This document shows, piece after piece, positions 22,601 through 34,717 of a DNA stretch of 64,000 bases (within the stretch, counting starts at the first letter, position 1; the number at the start of each line of letters is the position of its first letter). This DNA is from Panopea generosa (lineage: Eukaryota > Mollusca > Bivalvia > Adapedonta > Hiatellidae). The notes under the pieces are model-generated. The model ran no database searches and was not told the DNA's origin. It was given only the letters and a program-made list of their open reading frames with translations. The position numbers were made by a program, and so were the translations under genes. The DNA lies in NCBI GenBank assembly GCA_029582155.1, contig CM055901.1, positions 39,608,616 to 39,672,615 on the forward strand, given 5' to 3'.

Positions 22601-23168
22601 TATAGCAGTTACTATGTTCAAACAAGATAGTTTTACGTTAAGGTGAAACTCCTCAACCGTGAGGCAGCCTACGTCGGTACGCAAGTGAAGTTGGTATCAG
22701 CAAACAAGCTAACAAAGAAACAAAAGAAGAGAACTGGACAGATGGAGTGGGAAATTTAAAGAAATTGTCTAGTGTATATAGTAAGTAAATGTAGTGTAAA
22801 TGAATGTATGAATGTCTCTTTCGTAAATAATTGGATCCGTTATTTATTTTTTTCATGTGTTAAAATTTGCTTTGTTAATATACTTTTTATATTAAGGTAA
22901 TTTTTTTTTTAATTATTTAGCTCCGTTAATATACTTTTATATTATAACAACTCTTTCGTAAATAATTTGCTGCGTTATTTTTTTAAAATTGCTTTAAATA
23001 AATGATTTGAAATTTGCTTATGTGCTCTGTAAGATTATTTTTGGGTTGATAAGTTTTATGTGTATTATCTATATATAATAATTTGCTTTTAATTTTGCTA
23101 AACTGTGTTTTATATTGATAATAATGTAATAAAAATTAAAATGTTTGCATGTTGTTGTTGTTTTCATA
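22601..23168. other. AT-rich spacer
   Basis: It holds a short direct repeat, CTCTTTCGTAAATAATT, at about 22,816 and 22,951. No gene is seen. Confidence 0.4.
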
Positions 23169-24107
23169 GGAAAATAAGGAGTACTTGGTTACTGTTGATT
23201 ACTTTAACCGATATTTCGAAGTTGATCACTGACTGACATTAAGAGCAGTTGCATAATACAAAAGCTCAAGGTTATATTTGCAAGACATAGCTCACCGGAA
23301 AAGTTAATCTCTGACAACGCAATGTATTATTGTTCAGAGCAGTTTGCTTCCTTCTCAAAAGAATGGAACTTTGAACATTTGACCAGCAGACCTAGATATC
23401 CTCAAAGTAATGGATTAGCTGAGAAATTCGTACAGATAGTCAAACGAATTTTCAGAAAAGCTAAGGACATTAACAAGGATCCATATTTGGCAATCCTTGA
23501 ATATAGAACAACACCATTAAGTTGTGGTGAATCTCCCTCTCATCTTCTAATGGGACGTAGGTTAAGATCTATATTGCCTTCAACACATGAGCAATTGAAA
23601 TCTAAACAAATTAATCTTAATAAAGTACGTGACAACATCAGAAAAAATCATGACAACCAAAAGAAGAATTATGACAAATCGTCAAAACCATTAAAAACTC
23701 TTCAAAAAGGAGACAGAGTTCGTGTGCAATTCGACAAACAGTGGAAACCAGGCACTGTCATTGAAAATCATAGTAACAGATCTTATCTTGTGAAAACTGA
23801 TGAAGGTGGTGTTTATCGTAGAAACCGACGTTTCTTGCATAAGACCAAACATCAAACCACTTATGAGAATGACCTGTATCCAGTAGTTAATTACTTTGAC
23901 CGACAAAAAGTCACTGATTATGCAAACACACACAGTACTGGAAATACCCCTACTGTTTCCCAAGATTCAGATTATGATACTGGACAAGTCATTAATCGCC
24001 CTGAATCTAAACAATTCCCAAACTCCCATACAGGTTATACAACAAGATCAGGCAGATTTGTTATTCCAAACAAACACCTAAATGATCGAAAGTGGCTGAA
24101 GTACTGA
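23169..24107 (+). pseudogene. Gypsy-type LTR retrotransposon integrase, 3' part of pol
   Basis: This is an endogenous retroelement fragment. Integrase inserts the cDNA into host DNA. The first catalytic D is in VTVDYFNRYFEV (23,170-23,225), in a frame that meets a stop at 23,230. The rest lies in another frame: the second D in LISDNAMYY, and the E in YPQSNGLAEKFV. Then come EYRTTPLSCGESP and the GPY/F-like C-terminal domain (KGDRVRVQFDKQWKPG), with an open frame to 24,107. The RT, RNase H and protease parts are absent upstream. The polypurine tract and LTR that follow are in the right place and orientation, so this is the 3' end of one element truncated on its 5' side. Confidence 0.85.
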
Positions 24108-24298
24108 TTGTATTGAGATAAGATCAATTAGCGTGTGAACTGGATTTGTATAATCATTATCTATTAGTTGTGTTACAGAAATATTAACGATTTGTTATCA
24201 CATGTACACATCTTACATTTCAGCAAATATTATTAATGCACATATTTTATTGAAACTATAATATTTGGCAATGCGAATACAAATGTTGAATCTTTATT

Positions 24299-24489
24299 TA
24301 AAAGAAGGAGGATGTAACATATTGACATATTGTATTTGTGGCTATTCTATAATACTTCCTGCTATACCTAGCAACCCAATTTCTTATCTAGCACTCTCTC
24401 ACACGAGGTCGAATAAAGTAGTCTTATCTAACACAGTTCGTGTTTCTTAATACTTTCACTCCGTCATTGTATTACTATTTCGTATTACA
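24299..24489 (+). mobile_element. Polypurine tract and 3' LTR of the Gypsy-type element (copy A)
   Basis: The purine run AAAAGAAGGAGGA abuts TGTAACATATTGACATATTG, the LTR start. The LTR carries AATAAA near 24,413 and ends CGTATTACA, so its ends pair as TGTAA/TTACA. It is about 177 bp (24,313-24,489). No 5' LTR is in the window. The left border of the tandem duplication cuts this element between pol and LTR. Confidence 0.7.
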
Positions 24490-24539
24490 ATAACTACACA
24501 TGGAAATATTATACACGTTTTTCCTTTGCTGGACATGCG

Positions 24540-24634
24540 CCGTGTTTATGTTTATATCCACAGTTTCCACAATTCACACTCGTTGGATATGGTCTTCGTT
24601 TGGTTGATCCTTGTTTAGTTGATGACCATTCCGG

Positions 24635-24667
<33 letters not shown>

Positions 24668-24960
24668 CTGTGGTTGCTGTCAAGTGTTTCTGCAAAAAAG
24701 GAACGTCGTTTTGCGTCATCGATCGAAGATACTCCTGAGAATACTCAAACAATTGTGTAATTTGTATTGATTTGTCTCAATGTCAGCTCGGCCCCAACGT
24801 TTATTTGCTTTTACCTTATTTTGCTGGAACTAGTTCCGAATACAATCCTATCTCTAATCATTTCGTCCGTATTGTCAAAATTGCAGTCCCTTGCACACAA
24901 ACGTAGTCTGGTGACAAACGCATCTGTTATGTTTTCTAACTTGTTGTATTAGAATAGTTG
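24540..24960 (-). pseudogene. Gypsy-type gag fragment, antisense to the LTR (copy A)
   Basis: The minus strand encodes pieces of a retrotransposon gag. ENITDAFVTRLRLCARDCNF and DEMIRDRIVFGTSSSKIR come first. After a stop and shifts, a CAA-repeat run leads to a zinc knuckle, CGNCGYKHKHGACPAKEK (C-x2-C-x4-H-x4-C). The orientation is opposite to that of the adjacent LTR, so it is a different, inverted or rearranged element. The knuckle lies in another frame from the upstream part. Confidence 0.7.
24634..24668. repeat. (GTT)n microsatellite, copy A
   Basis: About 11 GTT units lie inside the gag fragment. The same run is at about 32,205-32,239 in copy B. Confidence 0.9.
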
Positions 24961-26057
24961 GTATAAGTCAAATGACTATTAATAACTAGAACACAAATGT
25001 AAATCTAAGCTATCAAAGTTTATTTTACAAGTGTGTAGCACTATCAGGTTCATGATTCTATATAATGGTCAGTCTGTTTCAAGTTAACAGATATATTACA
25101 GTCAGTATATTCTTTCACGGATAAAAAATAAGTGTTTTTCTTGAAAGAAAATCGCTGATATGTTTGTGTACATTATTTCCCAATCTGATCACCTTGGCCT
25201 TTATGCTACGCAATAGACCTCTTACATAATTAGGCGCCATTTTGGAACTACTTTCAGTCACATGATACAATAAAATGGCGGCCCCCTTATGCCACCTTTG
25301 TGGAAGTTGTGCTAGAAAATATCAACGTTGGTTAATCAAGATATTTTAAATTTCCCTATAAACATGACCCATGTCGAGTGTATAAATAAAAAAATCGATA
25401 TAATAACGCCATATATTCAACTTAATAACGGATACATAATTTGTTACTTTCACGCGAATGAACACAGGCGAATAGCGTTGGTGTATTCTAGAGCTATACA
25501 CGAGGGCTGCGTTCAACCGTTAAACAGTACATGTTTAATGCCTGGTTCCCTAAAATTGTTGCGTACTTTGTGCTAATTTGAGGTTGAGCCAGTGTCAAGG
25601 AAAATATGTTAGCTAACGTTATCAAACGTAAAATCAAGGGAAGCAACTGCATAACGACCTACATTTGAAACTGAAAATCAAATACATATCTTAAAATGCG
25701 ACGTTAACGTCAAAATGGCGCAATAGCTTGGTTTGTTAACGTGCACGTCATATTACATTTTATCAATCTGAACGTCGTGTGTTCAAGACCCGTCAATGAC
25801 GGTTTCTTTTTTCTTTTTTAAATTAAAATAGTTTTTATTATAATTATTCTTTCATTTTATACTCGGATGAAATATAAAGGAAGTACTTGTACATATAATT
25901 TAGAAGCACATCTAATAAAGAGGTTGATAAATGGACATCATGAGCATTAAAGTTGCCTTGTAGTGGTAACAGTCCCGGTGAGTGAAAACATAATAAGGCT
26001 ACTCCCTTTGAGTGGCGCAACCGAACATGTGTATTAAAGACATTAATACACGACATC

Positions 26058-26141
26058 GCCGGGCTAGGAGGTGATAATCGGCCCAAATTCATTATGCCCG
26101 AGGGCCATTATTCATTTTCCGGGCTGATTATCACCTCCGCT
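26058..26141. repeat. Hairpin GGAGGTGATAATC...GATTATCACCTCC (copy A)
   Basis: CGGGCTAGGAGGTGATAATC pairs with GATTATCACCTCC and flanking bases across a loop with ATTATGCCCGAGGGCCATTA. It could be the core of a foldback element. An identical copy is at 36,585-36,668. Confidence 0.7.
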
Positions 26142-29063
26142 GGCACTGTCATGTATTAACCTCTAAATAATTCCTTGTAAATGTTAACCGTGCTGACCAC
26201 AGACATGTTTGTTCGTGTTTAGCCAGTTATCAAACGTTGCAAACAAATTAAGGAGGAATATACCTTTTAAATTATTTTCGATATCAGTAGAGTCTAGTAT
26301 ATTTGGTATATAATGAAACTAGAAGTAATTTCCAAAATGAATATATTTTTTTTCTGCGGTAAGTATATTTATATGTGACGTCGTAAACATGGCTATGTTC
26401 AGCCTTTTTGACATCCGAATTTATAGCAGCAAAATCGTGTATTTTTCGACCTCAGTTGAGTTTTATCTATTATATAGAATTGAAACATAACCAAATTCTA
26501 AAAATACTAGCGAAAAACAGGAACTATATTCTCTTTCGATTTTTTTTAGAAAAAAGGGCTACAAATCAAAATTGCATAAAAACAAACCAAGCGGTTTTTG
26601 CATCATTCTTATATGATTTTATACAATACACTGTTTATTGTTCAATGATTGTGAGATTTTTAGAAAAATTAACAATCTAGATTTATCACAATATTCAATT
26701 ATTTAACCGTACCCTACGTCAAAAACAACGCTTTAAAGCAAACGTCAACATTAGTATAGCGCATTGATTTACACAATGATTATCCGCATTTAAATCCTGA
26801 TAGCCATGTATTAAACGTTTTCAAACATGTTTATATTAACATAAGAAATATTCAGTTGCCTATCTCTGTTTATATGTCTCTGCTACATGTACAAATATCT
26901 CACTTATGTTTAATATTCTAATATTTAAATTAAATCTTCAAAGTCACTCATTTCTCTTTAACTATTCGAGTTTCAAGAAGTGCCGCTAAAAAAGGATATC
27001 ACCGATATTATCAACGACGGATTTCAACCGGAATTTAACAGAAATGTAAGCATTCCAATCGTGAAACATCGGGTATTTCCGTATTCTCCGTCTATTGCGT
27101 AGCATAAAGGCCGATGTGGTAAGCATTCTTGTTAGTCTAATACAAATCCACGGACTGGTTCACTCTACTGCCGGTTCGGAGAAAGTGAACACTGCTGCAT
27201 TTGACTACCATTTTGTTTTTTTTCTTACGGAGTAAATGAATTCCTGGTTTCCAGCTCCGTGCCAATCTTACATCGAATGCCATGTATACTACGCAGCCCC
27301 AATCTGCGAACATTATAGAGGAATTCCGATTATTTATCAACAAGAGGAGAAGACTCTCACGCTCAGTCCCATTCTGGCAAGTATTTCCTGCATCAGAATT
27401 TAACATTGTATACATTTCTGTATGGTATCAACATGTTTGTTCAGGCTTTAATGTTTATTTATGCATACAAGACTGCACTAACCTCTATCTTGAACGACCA
27501 GATGTAACCAATGAAATTCATACGGGCTGAATTTCCGGCCTAAATATTGGCATTCTTAAATAAATTACATTAAAGAATTTTTAAAAAATAAGTCAAACAT
27601 TAAAACTTTTTAAAAACGTGCTAAAAGATTAATACGTGCATCAAATATTATAATGTGCCCAATGGAAAAGGACGCCAATTGCATCAGGAGTCACGTGACA
27701 GTCAAGAAACGTAGACTGGCTACTGTATGCAGGTTAAGTCTAATACCCTGCACTGTAATGAGTAATAGTCTTGGTCATATGCTACGCTTGCTTTTCTTAA
27801 TCAAAGCACTCTAGAACTGATTGGGGCGGTGCATATGAAATGTAAAATGTCGCTATTGTTTTAAACGAACAGGTCAGTTTGCATACGTTGAAGTAGAATA
27901 ATCCCGATTACCTTTGATTCTTATACAGGGTACAAAATATACTTGTTCTATGCTTAACGTTGACCCTTTCCTCGAATAAGTCAGAGAATGTAACTGAATG
28001 GTTTGCCCTTGAAAGTGTATTTTCTGCTATAGTAGGAATATCAACTGTTAAATTTGGCAAATGTCCAACTTCAAGATATTAGTTCAACTCAATGATATGA
28101 GATTTGTATCTTCAACTCAACTCGTGATATTTTCAGAAATACCAAGCTTTCTATCATATACAGTATAAATATCAAAGTGCTCTGAATCTAGCACGATGAA
28201 TTCCACTTTGAGTATATTCATTTACTATTTTCTTTATTGATTTCTCTAGCGAAACAGTGAAACAATTCGTTTAAAAGACGAAAAGTAGAAATGTGTATGT
28301 CGACATTAATAATTGATTCTTACATTTATATTTTCTGGGGCCCTATATCACCCCATAAACGGAACCGCACTAGCCAATATGTTATGGCGCCGATTTTTAG
28401 ACACATCTGGATGTTTGCATAAACACAAATGCTTAAGCTCTTATTTGTTTAAATGGAAATTATCTACCGTTACAATTATTGGAAATATATGAAATATTTA
28501 CTAAATAACAAAAAAACAGCACTGACATTATTCATAACTCGATCAATCTCGAATTCTTTTTAGGAATACAACTTTATTTTTAAACATTTGGGAGAAACCG
28601 CAAGTCATGTGATCGACATTAACATAGCTCTATTCTTACTGGCATAAGTAAGTATAGTTCCTTGGCATAAGGGACATATCTAGAAAAGTTTCGTTCCCGT
28701 ATTCAATGAAATATGGTAAATATATTTTCGGCTAATAATTAAACACGCAGTTGTCTGTTTTCAATTGCTGTCTAAGATGGCGTCTTGAAAAATATTTTGG
28801 TCACGTGACCATAGTTCAGCGCGTCTGTATTCATGCGCTTTAATTCCTGTGTGCTGATTAATAGCACTGAATATAAACTTGGAATTTATACGATACACAA
28901 TTGTTTATATGTATACATTGTTGCTGTCTGTTATAATATTAATGTTTTCGTTGAAATAGGCGAATCTACTGTTTATAGTGAATTCGAACGCTTATCAGGG
29001 GGTAGAACTATTTGATTGGTGATTGTTAGGTTTGCATTAACACAATACACGGTTGTAGATTTG

Positions 29064-29763
29064 GAGTACTACTAAAACCCGGTCAAATTCCGGTCAATCC
29101 GGTCACTTTTCCGGCCGTGGCGAAAAGGCAAATGTGGCGTGTATACTAGTGATTATGATGTTAAACAGCCCAAATCCCATTAATAATTCGTCGTCGTAAG
29201 TTTTTCTTAACGCTTGCACTTTGATCTGTGTCATTTTGGCGAGCAGGATAAGCTGATTAAGTAACTAGTGGACAGCATCGGCAGAGTAGCTACTTCTCCC
29301 GGTGCTGCACCACTGACTGGATAAGACGCCACACCGGTAAAATCGCCAGGGTTTTTATAGAAAATATATGTCTTCTGTATCGAGCGAAATAAACAATTAT
29401 ATGTAATTGATTTTGTTGTTATTTTCATTGTTATAGATTCAGCATATCTTAATCTTTGTAAGAATTGATTAAAACCATGGTTATTTACAACGAATATACT
29501 TTAAATATCCATTCAAACGCAGCCGGAATTAGTCAAAAACGGCAAAAATCGTCAAAAAAAAGTCTTAAAAAGGTAAACTTCAAGACCAAATTTAAGGCAT
29601 TGTTTTATTTTTTCCATATATTTCCTTTATATATATGTCAAGGGCATTGCATAATTAATGGGATTAGGGCAGTTTAACATCATAATCACTAAAATATACG
29701 CCACATTTGTCGTTTCCCTACGGCCGGAAAAGTGACCGGGTCGGCCGGGTTTTAGTAGTACCC
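29064..29763. mobile_element. 700-bp MITE with long inverted repeats and 9-bp target duplication (copy A)
   Basis: The ends are GAGTACTACTAAAACCCGG and, reversed, GGGTACTACTAAAACCCGG. They belong to imperfect inverted arms of about 110 bp. The 9-bp GTAGATTTG directly flanks both sides (29,055-29,063 and 29,764-29,772). A 9-bp duplication with long arms fits the Mutator superfamily. No transposase is encoded. The copy in unit B is 39,591-40,276 and lacks 14 bp in its right arm. Confidence 0.75.
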
Positions 29764-29795
29764 GTAGATTTGCGGTATTGAAAAAAAATCATTTT

Positions 29796-29882
29796 AGCTC
29801 CGAGAGCGGCTGCTAAAGCACCGCCCCAAAAAATAAACATGTGAAGCTCTGAGAACGGTTGCTAAAGCACCGCCCCCAAAAA
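29796..29882. repeat. 48-bp direct repeat (copy A)
   Basis: AGCTCCGAGAGCGGCTGCTA and AGCTCTGAGAACGGTTGCTA, each followed by AAGCACCGCCCC, are tandem. The same pair is at about 40,309-40,395. Confidence 0.75.
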
Positions 29883-30565
29883 CCAAAAGGACTTTGTTTA
29901 AGAAAAGGAGTTTTCTTTGGGTATGACTTTATGAAAACAGGACTTTTTCTACGAAAAGGAGCGATTAAATCAATATTTCTTTATTTTGATGTTTTTTATT
30001 ATGATATTATTGAAGAGAACATTAAATAAAACTTACATGTGTATTTTCAGAAAATTCCTTTGTCCAATTAATGTTTTATTATAAAAATGAAATCATAATA
30101 TATGTATCGAAATGGGAAATTGGTTTTACGAATTTAAAAATATTTATTCGGACGGAAATCATGGCAGTTATTTTGATCTTTGTCATTGAAAATATCTAAT
30201 AATATAAACATCCAAACTATACTTTTTTTAAATACTATTAAATCTCCGGAGAAGTCCGATCAACCAATCAAAAATGTTATTCAATTTTCGCTAAATAAAA
30301 ATGAGTTTTGTGCTCGGACGTTTTGTCTTTTAGAAAAGCTAGCGTCACATATGACTAGGAGTAACGGTATGAAGTTGGGGCAGGGTACCAAACTATCAAA
30401 TCTTGTAGTTCGGGAAATCCCAAAATAACTGACCTAGTTGTCAAAAACAAATTATTGTGAAATAACGTCTGAATGATTTTGTTTTCATCAAAGCAAAATA
30501 TAGTTCTAAAGTCAAGCTTAACGCGTTTACGGTAGGTAAACGGAGGTAAACAGGATTTTCTTTTG

Positions 30566-30763
30566 TCAGAGTAGTAACATTGTCACGAAAAATAGATAAA
30601 TTAGACCCAAATATACGTCAAACAGATAGGCGTCACCAGATTTCGATCGCATGGCAGGATGACGGACTTGACATGAGGCTGTAGAAGCAAGGACTTGTAT
30701 AGAAGGATAGGAAACTTGCATCTCCTGACTAAATGTTGATAAAACAGCACACGAACGATTCAT
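30566..30763 (-). CDS. Short ORF with a conserved 5' part (copy A), uncertain
   Basis: The first 26 residues (starting MNRSCAVLSTFSQEMQVSY) recur in the older inverted copy at 42,484. Within the 18 shared core codons all four nucleotide differences are synonymous. That hints at past or present selection on the peptide. No family is recognised and no splice sites are obvious. Unit B has an identical ORF at 41,079-41,276. Confidence 0.25.
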   Translation of the reverse strand: MNRSCAVLSTFSQEMQVSYPSIQVLASTASCQVRHPAMRSKSGDAYLFDVYLGLIYLFFVTMLLL

Positions 30764-31380
30764 TATTTGGTAAATTAATCATTCATAACTCACAGGGAAT
30801 TGATTTCTGAACATAAAATGTAAGTTGTATTTCATCTTAGATGTTTAAACAAGGTTTGATCATGCACAATAATCTTGAATTAAAGATATTGAGGTTTGAA
30901 GGAAAATTTCTAGTCATTCGTTATTATTTTAGCTGCAGTAAACAAATTTTGCAATCGGATTCACTTCAACAATTTTAAACACAAATTGTTGGGAATGGTG
31001 TTGTTTTGATGAGAATTTCATACTGCAATATTTGCATTCCCACTGCAATCGGCCTAAATGAACTATATGGATTTACTGCATTTCATTTCCCAATGAAAAA
31101 CACTTGCAGTCTGGCGGAGCTAAAAGGACCAGTTTGCATTTCATTGGTTGCACGATTTTGTTTTGCTAGTGAGATGTCACGTTGCCGTTAGTTTCACGTG
31201 ACGTTTGTCGTATGTTGTCTTTACAAATGCATGCACTTATTCAGTATGTTGACAATGTTGCCGTTACATTCATGACATTGGCTTTGCGGTTTAATGCGTA
31301 TAAATTGCTTTTTAAATATCAATATTACAAAAATAACGCAACAGTTTTATCTAAAATAGCTGGAGAATATAATGTAAATA

Positions 31381-31537
31381 TAAGGATTAAAAGCCGAATT
31401 TTGAGTTTTCATCGGATGATGAAAAACATTAGGCTAGTTAATGTTACCGAGAAGCCCTTCGGGCTTCACAAACATTAAACTGGCCTTATGTTTTTCATCA
31501 CCCGATGAAAACTAAAAATGTGGCTTTTAATCCTTAA
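31381..31537. repeat. Long imperfect hairpin, about 65-nt arms (copy A)
   Basis: The arm starting TAAGGATTAAAAGCCGAATT pairs with the arm ending GGCTTTTAATCCTTA. The apex is GAAGCCCTTCGGGCTTC, a perfect stem with loop. It could be a foldback MITE or a transcript hairpin. The copy in unit B is 41,894-42,050. Confidence 0.8.
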
Positions 31538-31869
31538 ATGTAAGAATTTTGATTTATGTTCCTGAGTCAAGGAATTATATAGAAAAAGAAAGGCAATTGA
31601 TTGAGATTTTGTGAACGCTGGCGTATTCATGCAAAATCTCGCAATATCTTGTTTTCAATTATCTAAACTACCATTCATCTCAGGAATACAGATCATATTT
31701 CTTACACTGCAGAATGAAATTGTCATTAAAACAATACCATTTCCGGAAATTTGTGTTTAAAACTGTTGAAGTACTTGTGATTACAAAATTTCAGCAAATA
31801 TTATTAATGCACATATTTTATTGAAACTATAATATTTGGCAATGCGAATACAAATGTTGAATCTTTATT

Positions 31870-32060
31870 TAAAAGAAGGAGGATGTAACATATTGACATA
31901 TTGTATTTGTGGCTATTCTATAATACTTCCTGCTATACCTAGCAACCCAATTTCTTATCTAGCACTCTCTCACACGAGGTCGAATAAAGTAGTCTTATCT
32001 AACACAGTTCGTGTTTCTTAATACTTTCACTCCGTCATTGTATTACTATTTCGTATTACA
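31870..32060 (+). mobile_element. Polypurine tract and LTR (copy B)
   Basis: An identical copy of the tract and 177-bp LTR of unit A (LTR 31,884-32,060). Here there is no integrase upstream, because the duplication starts inside the element. Confidence 0.7.
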
Positions 32061-32110
32061 ATAACTACACATGGAAATATTATACACGTTTTTCCTTTGC
32101 TGGACATGCG

Positions 32111-32205
32111 CCGTGTTTATGTTTATATCCACAGTTTCCACAATTCACACTCGTTGGATATGGTCTTCGTTTGGTTGATCCTTGTTTAGTTGATGACCAT
32201 TCCGG

Positions 32206-32238
<33 letters not shown>

Positions 32239-32531
32239 CTGTGGTTGCTGTCAAGTGTTTCTGCAAAAAAGGAACGTCGTTTTGCGTCATCGATCGAAGA
32301 TACTCCTGAGAATACTCAAACAATTGTGTAATTTGTATTGATTTGTCTCAATGTCAGCTCGGCCCCAACGTTTATTTGCTTTTACCTTATTTTGCTGGAA
32401 CTAGTTCCGAATACAATCCTATCTCTAATCATTTCGTCCGTATTGTCAAAATTGCAGTCCCTTGCACACAAACGTAGTCTGGTGACAAACGCATCTGTTA
32501 TGTTTTCTAACTTGTTGTATTAGAATAGTTG
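32111..32531 (-). pseudogene. Gypsy-type gag fragment (copy B)
   Basis: Identical to the fragment in unit A, with the same stops, the same GTT run and the same zinc knuckle CGNCGYKHKHGACPAKEK. Confidence 0.7.
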
Positions 32532-33282
32532 GTATAAGTCAAATGACTATTAATAACTAGAACACAAATGTAAATCTAAGCTATCAAAGTTTATTTTACA
32601 AGTGTGTAGCACTATCAGGTTCATGATTCTATATAATGGTCAGTCTGTTTCAAGTTAACAGATATATTACAGTCAGTATATTCTTTCACGGATAAAAAAT
32701 AAGTGTTTTTCTTGAAAGAAAATCGCTGATATGTTTGTGTACATTATTTCCCAATCTGATCACCTTGGCCTTTATGCTACGCAATAGACCTCTTACATAA
32801 TTAGGCGCCATTTTGGAACTACTTTCAGTCACATGATACAATAAAATGGCGGCCCCCTTATGCCACCTTTGTGGAAGTTGTGCTAGAAAATATCAACGTT
32901 GGTTAATCAAGATATTTTAAATTTCCCTATAAACATGACCCATGTCGAGTGTATAAATAAAAAAATCGATATAATAACGCCATATATTCAACTTAAAGGG
33001 GAACGCAACCCTGTGTATAAAACAGGATAATATGAATAGCTATGAGTTCAGCTTTCTATTAATAGTATTATTATGCATAAATTCGAGTCCATAAAGATAT
33101 ATCAGCTCGTTTTGTAACGGTCATTTTCGCACATCGACTTTATGGTGGAAGTCGCCATATTGGATACCTGTGTGACGTCATAACTGCACTTCCGGTTTAA
33201 AACATAATTGATTTATACGCTACAGCAGATGTAGAAACGTGCAATTATAGTCACCGGCAAAAGTACTCGCAAGAATAATAAA

Positions 33283-33450
33283 ATGGATTTTAGTAACGGA
33301 GAAGGACTTGTGGCCTACAACTTTGAACCAGAATTTTCAGAACCAGAGTTAAATGAATTAGAAGACGAGAGACATAGTGAGACGGCACAGTTGTTCACAC
33401 ACGTGAAAGATTTTTGCAGCTGCGAAAACTGTAATGATGCTTTCGTCTGA
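33283..33450 (+). pseudogene. Small Cys-rich protein fragment inside the TTAA element
   Basis: It starts MDFSNGEGLVAYNFEPEF and has an acidic stretch, then HVKDFCSCENCNDAFV and a stop. In the next frame the Cys pattern continues as SDENTCCRCNF, so a one-base shift probably broke a C-x-C-x2-C...C-C-x2-C domain. The pattern recalls the Cys-rich cytoplasmic domain of P2X7-like proteins that marine invertebrate transposons sometimes carry, but the match is by eye and weak. The ATG lies about 290 bp from the left end, as expected for the element's own gene. Confidence 0.4.
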
Positions 33451-34717
33451 CGAAAATACGTGCTGCAGATGCAATTTCACACTATTGGAAATTTAGAAGA
33501 TTTAGAATGTATCACAGAAATAATACAGAGATGTCACAGCAATGTCTTATGAAGTTTTCACCCAAAAAGATGATAACTGTTAAACAGTCACACCGATCAT
33601 GAACCAGAGATCAAACCCGAAACCCATCAATCACAACTCTGACATCTTATCATGTAGCCTGACATTGATGATTGAATTTTTCAAAATAGTAAAATTACCC
33701 TTAGCTTGATAAAAAAGTAATTATTGCCGTCAGTGTTGATGTAGATCCAGGCGAGCCTGCACATTCATGCTGTACTATCAGGGTATATACTGTTTGCTAC
33801 TCAGTCAATACATTATCAAAAAAAAAAACACTAATTAGACCAAGAATGGAATTTAAGGGAAAATGTTTTGTTACATATATTTACCTGTCTAAGAGAGAAT
33901 AAGAAATAATATTATATCTCTTTTCTTGTCGTGTTTAGCTGGTGCGGCCATTGTTGCGTACTGAGAAATGGCTGATAAAATTTTGATTTCATATCCTTTT
34001 TAGTAAATTTAGATGAAGCATGAATGAGTTGGGTTTTTTTTTTGTGTTGTTTTACATAACTGGCACTGTCTTTTGGTTATTCAAATGGTGTTACTACCCA
34101 ATTTGATATATGATGATTATCTATTCTACCAGTTCTCTGAACATATATGAATGTGTCTCCTTATAGGGAGTGTCATATGAAATATAATGTCTACAGGCAT
34201 ATTGCACAAAGTGTATGTTACTGTCCAGCTACTGGCACCCTGCTGAGCTTTCATAATTCACCAACACCACATTCACACCATGTGGTAATGAGAAATACCC
34301 TGCCACATTGTGCATATTGTACCCTAATAAGCGTGATCACCCCAGGTTTAATGACCCCAGGGTTTATGACAGGATGTTATATCACATAGTATTATGTCTT
34401 ATTACTAATTTAAACATTTTCAGTTAATTAGGGTTTCAATATCAATGCAAACTTACAAGTAAAAAAATTATGTTATATGATTTTATGAATATTTTTCATA
34501 AATTGTATACCAGAACACTATTTTAACAGTAAAAAAAACTTTTCATGTATTAATGAATAAATAAAGGAACAAAGGTTTTACTTTATCTTTTTTCATTGCG
34601 AAGTAGAGGTAGTTCAAATGTCTATTCAAGAATAATGACCTAGTTGACTGTGAAAAAGCCATATATCAATAAACAAAATTGCCTATTAATTATAAAATTA
34701 ATAAAATGAGTTTATGA
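33451..34717. other. Interior of the TTAA element without a recognised gene
   Basis: Beyond the Cys-rich fragment no conserved protein is seen. Codon-like stretches are short and interrupted. Confidence 0.4.

Larger units (their letters stand above)
24217..31787. repeat. Tandem segmental duplication, unit A (7.57 kb)
   Basis: This block recurs in direct orientation as 31,788-42,304. The two copies start at ATTTCAGCAAATATTATT and end at GTACTTGTGATTACAAA. By eye I find three substitutions (25,514, 27,867 and 29,351), one 14-bp indel and one 2,956-bp insertion in copy B. The junctions share ATTT, consistent with joining at microhomology. I see no convincing host gene in it; its peptide-sized ORFs are identical between copies simply because the DNA is. 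Confidence 0.95.
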
